A DNA stretch of 11,613 nucleotides, taken from contig CAQYCU010000046.1 in NCBI GenBank assembly GCA_948919095.1, forward strand, positions 1-11,613, written 5' to 3'. Under the pieces are notes generated by a model. It made no database searches, was not told the DNA's origin, and saw only the letters and a program-made list of their open reading frames with translations. The stretch comes from an uncultured Clostridia bacterium (GTDB lineage Bacteria; Bacillota; Clostridia; TANB77; CAG-508). Both the position numbers and the translations under genes were made by a program. Below, in pieces: positions 6,541 to 11,613 of the stretch (position 1 is the stretch's first letter; each line of letters begins with the position of its first letter).

Positions 6541-7413
6541 CTATCTCACATTTTCTTTATTTTTACTTTCTCTTGTTAATTTTTGTATTTGTTCTGATAC
6601 ACGATTACTTATACTTTCCATAGCATTTCTTACTGGTTCTAGTTCTAGTCTTATTTCTCTTGCTTCTAAACTATTCAAACTTGTTGCTATTTCTTCAAAA
6701 TTATAGTTTGATACATTAATACCATATTTTTTACACAGCATATAAGATACACAATAATTTTTATAACTATCTCCTAATGAATTTTCTCCTATTTCTTGTT
6801 TTGCAAGTTCTTCTGCAACTTCATAAAATATTTTAGGTGATTCTGCTCCTCTTGCAATAAAAAGTGTATCTGTTCCTAAATCGTATAGTGCTTTTCTTTC
6901 TGTATTTGGTATTTCATCAACTATTTTTACTTTTGAACTACTACTATTTAAAAATATCTTTAATAAAATCTTATCATTATATCTCATTTGTCTATTCTTT
7001 TGTTTTGAATTTACTTGTGATATATCATATACTTTTTTAACATTATAATTTGTTCCTACTGAGCCATCTTCTCTCATATAGGTATCTCCTGGTTCTAATA
7101 TTTTTACTGCATTAGGATATTTTTTCAAATATGCTCCACTACTTCTCCAACTTTCATAATCTCTTAATTGTGTTGCATCTGGCATTTGTGCCATTACTAA
7201 AAAAGCATTTCCTACTGAATATTGTTCAAATTTACTTTGAGTATCTAAATATTTTTGAAACTCATCTCCATTTGTAACTACTGTTTCTGCTGTTCTATCA
7301 ATTAATTCATATATTTGTTGTTTTTCGTTTTTCTTAAATTCTGCATATTCTTCTTTACTAAATTCTCTATTTTGCGAATCATAATTATTATAAACTTCAT
7401 CTAATTCATTCAT
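6541..7413 (-). CDS. ArdC/LtrC-like protein lacking the metallopeptidase motif
   Basis: This 290-residue protein resembles the N-terminal ssDNA-binding domain of ArdC/LtrC-type antirestriction proteins. The clearest segment runs from FEQYSVGNAFLVMAQMP (about residue 62) through the DYESWRSSGAYLKKYPNAVKI region to ILEPG (about 107). The second half looks like the linked peptidase-like domain. However, the place where HExxH would be expected reads YEVAEELAKQEIG, so it is probably catalytically dead. In this family the first domain coats incoming single-stranded DNA; in a transfer operon it may protect or organise transferred DNA. The start ATG 7413 follows an AAAGGA-type site and lies six bases from the PcfB stop. 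The C-terminal 60 residues are charged and helical. Confidence 0.72.
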   Translation of the reverse strand: MNELDEVYNNYDSQNREFSKEEYAEFKKNEKQQIYELIDRTAETVVTNGDEFQKYLDTQSKFEQYSVGNAFLVMAQMPDATQLRDYESWRSSGAYLKKYPNAVKILEPGDTYMREDGSVGTNYNVKKVYDISQVNSKQKNRQMRYNDKILLKIFLNSSSSKVKIVDEIPNTERKALYDLGTDTLFIARGAESPKIFYEVAEELAKQEIGENSLGDSYKNYCVSYMLCKKYGINVSNYNFEEIATSLNSLEAREIRLELEPVRNAMESISNRVSEQIQKLTRESKNKENVR

Positions 7414-7419
7414 TACTCT

Positions 7420-8232
7420 TTATTTTCCTTTCTCTTTTTGGATTTTAGAAACTGGAACTTTTGATACTTGTTCTTTTAATGTTGTTACTGGTTGTAGTGT
7501 TTCTTTTGCTTTCTCTACTTGTTTCTTCATTTCATTTTCTAATTTTTCTTCTGCCTTATATTGGGCTAATTGTTTTTTGACTGACTTTTTCTCAATAGGT
7601 TTGGTCGCCCCATCCGATAAAGTTTTTTTGATCTCTGAAAAATTCTCTGACAGATTTTCTTTCTGAATCTCCTCTACGAGGGGGACTAACTTTTCCTCTT
7701 TTTTGATTGGCTCACTAAAAATATCATCAATCATTTGGTCATCAACATTCTTTTCTTCAATGCCTTTATCTGGTATATTTTCTGATATATCTTTACCTTT
7801 CTGTTTCTCTGCTAATTCTTTATCTATTTCATCTTGTACGATTTTTGCTTTATCAACTGTTGTAAGGTTAAATCTTTCAATAATTCTATTAATTTTTGGT
7901 GCATCTTCTGCTCTTACCATTATATCTACCATATCATCAAAATTTTTATTTTTTTTATTTATTAATGCACAATATAAAACTCCATAACCTTTAGCTTGTT
8001 TTGCAAAAATTTTCATTTCATTCTTTTTTATAGAAAATATCTTTAATTCTTTATCACTTTTAAGCATATTTACTAATCTAGTTTTACCTTTACTTGCTTT
8101 TTTATCTTTTGACATAGCATATAATGCTGCAACTATATTTTTTGTTGCACTACCTGATATTTTTAATAAAAATTCTGCTCCCTCAAAATATAATCGTATA
8201 AGTTGTTCTGCCGAATCACTTGATATACTCAT
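7420..8232 (-). CDS. PcfB-like relaxosome accessory protein (DUF3801)
   Basis: This 270-residue protein belongs to the PcfB/DUF3801 family, whose founding member in pCF10 is reported to work with the relaxase and coupling protein at the origin of transfer. The conserved domain occupies about residues 1-135 (SAEQLIRLYFEGAEFLLKIS near the start, GYGVLYCALINKK near 82-94). A long charged low-complexity tail rich in Lys and Glu follows. The ATG at 8232 shares one base with the relaxase stop (TAATG), with GGAG 12 bases upstream, so it is coupled to the relaxase. A patch at about 7600-7690 uses GC-rich codons (GTC CCC CTC, TCG, GGG GCG ACC) that its neighbours avoid. Confidence 0.83.
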   Translation of the reverse strand: MSISSDSAEQLIRLYFEGAEFLLKISGSATKNIVAALYAMSKDKKASKGKTRLVNMLKSDKELKIFSIKKNEMKIFAKQAKGYGVLYCALINKKNKNFDDMVDIMVRAEDAPKINRIIERFNLTTVDKAKIVQDEIDKELAEKQKGKDISENIPDKGIEEKNVDDQMIDDIFSEPIKKEEKLVPLVEEIQKENLSENFSEIKKTLSDGATKPIEKKSVKKQLAQYKAEEKLENEMKKQVEKAKETLQPVTTLKEQVSKVPVSKIQKEKGK

Positions 8233-9181
8233 TAATTTCTATGTCTCCTTTCTGTTTCTTCTATTTCTCTTTGTTTTAATTTTTTCTTTCCGTAAATTTC
8301 TTTTACATTTTCTTTTATTTTTGGGATTCTTAGTTTAATTTCTTCTATCATAGCTTTTTCTTCTCTTAAATTTTTTATTTCTATATTTAATACATCTATT
8401 TCATTTTGAAATTGTTCCCTTTCTTCAATTGTTTTAGCTTTCTTTCGTTTTTTATATTTATAATCTCTTGTACCTTGTAACTCACTTATTTTTTTTATAG
8501 TTAATTCTTTATTTTTCAAAAGTTCTTCTGCTGTTTGAATATTACCTTTGCTTAAAAATCTTGCTTCATTTGATAATCTATCCATCTTTTTTATATCTTC
8601 TCGTAACTCTTTTGACATTACTCTTTTAGTTCTACTAGGATAAATTTTTAACAAATAACAATAATGAAAATATAAAGCTCTAATACCTGTTACCTTTCTC
8701 TTATTTTTTAGCTTAGTTTTACTTTTATATTTTCCTTTTAATGTTCTTGCTTCTGGAAAAGGAACTTTCACAACATGTGTTGTTAAAATTCTATTATTAA
8801 TATTTTCAATTTTATAATCATTTCCAAATGCTCTTTCTATTCTAATAGGTCTTTTTCTATTTAGTGGTCTTACACTTAATCTTCCATAGCGATTAGTAAC
8901 TTCATAATTTAATTTTTTCATTATAGTAATAAATTCATTAAACTCATCTGCTTGTCCTATTGCATAATCTATATCTTCTTTTACTTCAGAACAATATTGT
9001 GTTTGTTTTGCTTTGTGCTGATAAAATTTACTATAATCAATATTACTTTTAGGACACCTTTTTTCTTTTAATACACTTAAATTATATTCTTCACAGAGTC
9101 TATCTGAAGTTTCTCTCATTAAAGCATAACTTTCATGAGTGTCATAATATTTTTTTCCATCTTTAAATGATACAGAATTCA
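8232..9181 (-). CDS. Relaxase, C-terminal exon (gene interrupted by the group II intron)
   Basis: The relaxase nicks the origin of transfer and stays bound to the transferred strand. Only the second exon is in the window. It begins with the last two bases of a split codon (TG at 9181-9180) and then reads NSVSFKDGKKYYDT, which matches the segment directly after the HxH metal-binding motif of MobA/MobL/TraI-type relaxases (typically HxHxxxNSVxF.DGKKYH). It continues for 315 residues to TAA at 8234-8232. The remainder has a Lys/Arg-rich DNA-binding region (about 110-200) and a long coiled-coil-like C-terminus. Exon 1, with the catalytic Tyr and the HxH histidines, lies beyond the right edge. A TTG at 9197 would add five intron-encoded residues and is not a real start. 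Confidence 0.88.
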
Positions 9182-9240
9182 GTAGGCTAAGTGCCAAACG
9201 CCTTGACTTATTACTAAGTTAGGTTTTCCAGCACTCGCCC
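9182..9240 (-). ncRNA. Group II intron domain VI (branch-point helix) and 3' splice site
   Basis: In minus-strand reading an outer stem AGTGC/GCACT encloses an inner stem CCT..AGG and a terminal hairpin ACTTA-GTAA-TAAGT. An unpaired CAA on the 3' side is the likely location of the branch-point adenosine. Arrangement and spacing follow domain VI of Ll.LtrB. The intron ends in AC at 9183-9182. Confidence 0.8.
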
Positions 9241-9242
9241 CC

Positions 9243-9276
9243 GAACCGTACTTACAACTCTCGCTGTATACGGCTC
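9243..9276 (-). ncRNA. Group II intron domain V (catalytic hairpin)
   Basis: The 34-base minus-strand element begins GAGCCGTATAC and ends GTACGGTTC. It has the GAGA-type tetraloop (GCGAGAGT) and the AGC catalytic triad near its 5' end. Length and ends are exactly those of bacterial domain V. It lies five bases beyond the stop of the intron protein. Confidence 0.95.
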
Positions 9277-9281
9277 TCCAT

Positions 9282-11102
9282 TTATTCACGCAGTTTACTT
9301 TTATGAATTTTTGAATGGCAATCTTTACATACTACTAATGTTTTGCGATTAATCTTTTTCATAAATCTTGCCCAATCTTCTTTTTCGTCTAATTCTTTTA
9401 ATATTCTAACTTGATGTACTTCTAGTTCACTGGTATGTTTACCACACCATTCGCATGTATTAGAATTTAATCTATCTGCCAGTTTAGGTCTTTTCAGAAT
9501 ACCTTTAGGTTTATGAACTGTATCAGCTTCAGCACCAAGTGGTCTTGGGTCTTTTGCTAAACTTCCTTTCCATAATATTCGTACCCTTTCATTTCCTTTA
9601 CTATCTTGATATTTAACTCCAATATCTTTATTTATTCTAAACTTTGCTATTATTTTTCTAACTGATGTTCTATATTTACACGCCATGGTTCTATAAAAAC
9701 TATATTCCATAATACACCTAAATTTGTGTAACTTTGAACGGTTATTTGCTATTGAATAATAGTTACAAAATCCTCTTATTTCTCCATTGTATTGGTCTAA
9801 AATGCTCAAATCATTTCTTCCTGTTAAATCTCCACGATGTATTGGTTTCCATATTTCAGTATTATTTTGTACTACTATTTTCATTGATTTTAGTTCGATT
9901 AGTTTCTTTTGAATTAGTTCTGTTGGAACTTCTAGCATTACATGTCCACCGTAATTTCTTGCTTTTATCCCTCTTTTTGTTTTCTTTGTAAGATTACTTT
10001 TAGGTGTAACTCTTATATCATATCCTAAAAATCTAGCCTTGTTAGTTGATTTAGTTATAAGTGTTTTCTCGTTTGATAATTCTAGGTGTAGTCTGTTTTG
10101 AATAAATTGTCCTATTTCTTCTTTGGCTTTCCTTGCATCTTCTTTAGAACCAATTATACCAATGATAAAATCATCGCAATATCTAACATATTGTAATCTT
10201 TTAAAATTGCTATCCATTGGGTCTTTACATGGCATAGTTTTGTGTATTTTATCTAATTCTTGAATTCGTTTTAGTAACATTTCGCTTTTTTCTTTGTTTT
10301 TGCTTCTGCTAAGACTTTTTACTAAACTGTGTCTTCTTTCTGCTAGCTTTTTATACTCATTGTTGTAACCTCTTTTATTTCCTAAATCAAATTCTTTTTT
10401 GTATTCTGTCATGTATTTATCAAATTGGTCTAAGTAAATATTTGCTAATATTGGACTAATTATTCCACCTTGTGGAGTCCCACTATAGCTTTGATGTAGT
10501 TCTTGCTGTTCCATATATCCTGCATTTAAGAATTTACGTATAAGATTTATAAATCTTTCATCTTTAATTCTTTTACGCAAAATATTTATCATAATGTTGT
10601 GGTCTATATTATCAAAAAAGCCTTTAATATCTCCCTCTACATACCATTTACACCTTACAAATCTGTTTTGTATTTGTCTTAAAGCTGTATGGCAACTTCT
10701 GTTAGGTCTAAAACCATGAGATATTTCTTCAAAACTATCTTCGTATATTGCTTCTAACAACATGCGAACTACCTCTTGAACTAATTTATCGTCAATAGTT
10801 GGTATTCCTAATGGTCTAAGTTTTCCATTTTTCTTTGGAATGTAAATTCTTCTTGCTGGCTGAGGTTTATAACTTTCATCTGTTAGTGTTTCAATTATTC
10901 TGTCTATTCTCTCTAAGCTCATTGCGTCAATTGTTTTTCCATCTGTACCAGCTGTCATATTGCCTTGTTTAGAATAAATATTTTGATATGCTTGTAGAAA
11001 TAAATTTCTGTTAAACATATTTCGATATAACCTATTATAGGTGTAATCTTTTGAATTAGAATGCTTTTGCAAACTGTTCAATACATTTTCTGGATTTCTC
11101 AT
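9282..11102 (-). CDS. ltrA: Group II intron-encoded protein: reverse transcriptase, maturase, HNH endonuclease
   Basis: This LtrA-like protein of 606 residues (LtrA has 599) helps the intron fold and splice, and copies it into new sites. RT blocks are visible in order: RRIYIPKKNGKLRPLGIPTI (85-104), HGFRPNRSCHTAL (129-141), DIKGFFDNIDH (158-168), SGTPQGGIISPILANIYLD (207-225), then the catalytic box YCDD at 308-311. That box has Cys where YADD is usual, a conservative variant. Domain X (maturase) spans about 415-490. The C-terminal HNH domain has CxxC at 550-553, His563, CxxCH at 592-596 and His600. The start ATG 11102 is preferred over in-frame codons up to 11180 because GGAAGG lies about 11-16 bases upstream and MRNPENVLNSL is a typical beginning. 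It looks fully functional and has no in-frame CGG. Confidence 0.93.
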   Translation of the reverse strand: MRNPENVLNSLQKHSNSKDYTYNRLYRNMFNRNLFLQAYQNIYSKQGNMTAGTDGKTIDAMSLERIDRIIETLTDESYKPQPARRIYIPKKNGKLRPLGIPTIDDKLVQEVVRMLLEAIYEDSFEEISHGFRPNRSCHTALRQIQNRFVRCKWYVEGDIKGFFDNIDHNIMINILRKRIKDERFINLIRKFLNAGYMEQQELHQSYSGTPQGGIISPILANIYLDQFDKYMTEYKKEFDLGNKRGYNNEYKKLAERRHSLVKSLSRSKNKEKSEMLLKRIQELDKIHKTMPCKDPMDSNFKRLQYVRYCDDFIIGIIGSKEDARKAKEEIGQFIQNRLHLELSNEKTLITKSTNKARFLGYDIRVTPKSNLTKKTKRGIKARNYGGHVMLEVPTELIQKKLIELKSMKIVVQNNTEIWKPIHRGDLTGRNDLSILDQYNGEIRGFCNYYSIANNRSKLHKFRCIMEYSFYRTMACKYRTSVRKIIAKFRINKDIGVKYQDSKGNERVRILWKGSLAKDPRPLGAEADTVHKPKGILKRPKLADRLNSNTCEWCGKHTSELEVHQVRILKELDEKEDWARFMKKINRKTLVVCKDCHSKIHKSKLRE

Positions 11103-11613
11103 AGTGCCTCTCGCACCTTCCTTTCTTTTATATTGAAGTGAATAAACTGCTTTCCTTCGCCATGTAAATGCCATTAACATTCTCAGACTACTACGAAAGC
11201 TCCGTTACCCTATTGAATATTCAAAGCCTTTTGCTCATAGCTAAACAAGTTTTAGCATTTCAACTTAGGTAATCCCCATTTAGATACAAAGTAATTAGCT
11301 TGTCCATTATCGGATACAACTTTCGTCCTTTTATGCTTATGCAAATAGGTCACATATTCGACTTGCCTACCTCATTTGTCCATTGATAACGTAGGATATG
11401 TGATACAACAGTTATAACTATCTTCTGTTGAAGCCACCACAAATGCCCTTTGGACTGTTGTTCAAGCAGTATAGCTTTTATCCTTATATGAACTTTTGGT
11501 CTTGCTATTCAGTCGTGACATGATAGTTTGTCAACTTATAACTTTAATGGAGTGCTATTGTCCCCTCAAGGTTTCCCTTTTAGGTTATCCATTGACCACA
11601 GACATAAATCTCG
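11103..11613 (-). ncRNA. Group II intron ribozyme, 5' part: domain I (partial), II, III and start of IV
   Basis: These 511 bases hold no gene. They are the structured RNA before the intron protein. The minus strand carries an Ll.LtrB-like order of landmarks: GATAACCTAAA near the right edge, a TATAAGTTG stretch near 11540, the putative EBS1 hairpin at 11406-11430, GGGGATTACC near 11275, the ACGGAGC...GTAGTAGTCTGAG segment at 11182-11210 and ACATGGCGAAGG before the protein. The intron's GTGYG 5' end is not present in the window. Confidence 0.82.
11406..11430 (-). other. Candidate EBS1 hairpin (target-recognition loop) of the group II intron
   Basis: A six-base-pair stem CAACAG/CTGTTG encloses a 13-base loop, AAGATAGTTATAA in minus-strand reading. 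It lies where the EBS1 loop lies in Ll.LtrB, as judged from the sequence before and after it. Part of the loop should pair with the last six or seven bases of relaxase exon 1, which is outside the window. Confidence 0.5.

Larger units (their letters stand above)
9182..11613 (-). mobile_element. Group II intron, Ll.LtrB-like (mitochondrial-like class), 5' end beyond the window
   Basis: This is a self-splicing retroelement inserted in the relaxase gene. Its 3' end is placed at 9182 (minus-strand ...CCTAC, followed by exon TGAATTC) from the domain VI arrangement and by analogy with Ll.LtrB (...CTTCAC). Domain V is at 9243-9276, domain VI at about 9182-9240, the encoded protein at 9282-11102 inside domain IV, and domains I (part), II and III at 11103-11613. 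Minus-strand segments at about 11182-11210 (ending GTAGTAGTCTGAG) and 11147-11168 (TTTACATGGCGAAGG) correspond to stretches I remember from Ll.LtrB. By comparison with that intron, roughly 100-130 bases of the 5' end are missing. All visible parts look intact, so splicing is plausible. Confidence 0.92.

Noticed and set aside
9182..9197. TTG start at 9197 for the relaxase C-terminal part
   Set aside because: The first five codons lie inside intron domain VI. The open frame is a by-product of the intron 3' end; the exon starts at 9181.
1..11613. CRISPR array, tRNA or rRNA genes, insertion sequence ends, attachment sites
   Set aside because: No regularly spaced repeats, cloverleaf-like segments, transposase genes or terminal inverted repeats were found. 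The group II intron is the only mobile element seen inside the transfer region.
1..11613. Mycoplasma/Spiroplasma genetic code (TGA = Trp)
   Set aside because: Trp is encoded by TGG throughout, and the MT-A70 gene ends in TGA at 3439-3437 where its family ends. I found no in-frame TGA inside a conserved domain.

Overview
The window is a strongly AT-rich stretch of Firmicutes-type DNA: strong AGGAGG-like ribosome binding sites, tightly packed and overlapping genes, and A/T-ending codons. One gene ends in TGA, so a Mycoplasma-type code (TGA = Trp) is unlikely. Almost every gene is on the minus strand. Together they form the transfer module of an integrative conjugative element or conjugative plasmid of the Tn1549/pCF10-like kind. 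No element ends, integrase or replication origin are visible, and both window edges cut through genes.

In transcription order (right to left): a group II intron (9182 to beyond 11613) with an intact 606-residue reverse transcriptase/maturase/HNH protein; the C-terminal exon of the relaxase gene it interrupts (8232-9181); a PcfB/DUF3801 relaxosome factor (7420-8232); an ArdC/LtrC-like protein (6541-7413); a 65-residue unknown (6330-6527); the VirD4 coupling ATPase (4509-6340); a VirB2/TrbC-like small membrane protein (4149-4502); a hairpin terminator (4106-4140); an MT-A70 adenine methyltransferase (3437-4078); a 99-residue unknown (3190-3489); a TrbL/VirB6-like channel protein (2337-3175); a PrgI-family protein (1496-1858); and a VirB4 ATPase that runs off the left edge (1-1496). 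A single plus-strand gene for a three-helix membrane protein (1935-2336) has its own extended -10 promoter and sits between TrbL and PrgI.

The outstanding observation is that the VirD4 and TrbL/VirB6 genes are each broken at two places, and all four breaks are the same event. Each is one extra C directly before a conserved glycine codon, so the ribosome meets an in-frame CGG and must move +1 to read GGA or GGT. Skipping that C at all four places restores full-length proteins of normal family size (609 and 278 residues) with no other lesion. By hand scan of about 3,600 codons, CGG is never used in frame anywhere else in the window. This points to programmed +1 frameshifting, or quadruplet decoding, at CGG, a codon known to be unassigned or reassigned in some AT-rich Firmicutes and mollicutes. 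It is not random gene decay.

Taken together, the relaxase needs RNA splicing and the coupling protein and inner-membrane channel each need two frameshifts, so three essential transfer components depend on post-transcriptional steps. The presence of the intron and the frame restoration are read directly from the sequence. The decoding mechanism and any regulatory purpose are inference.
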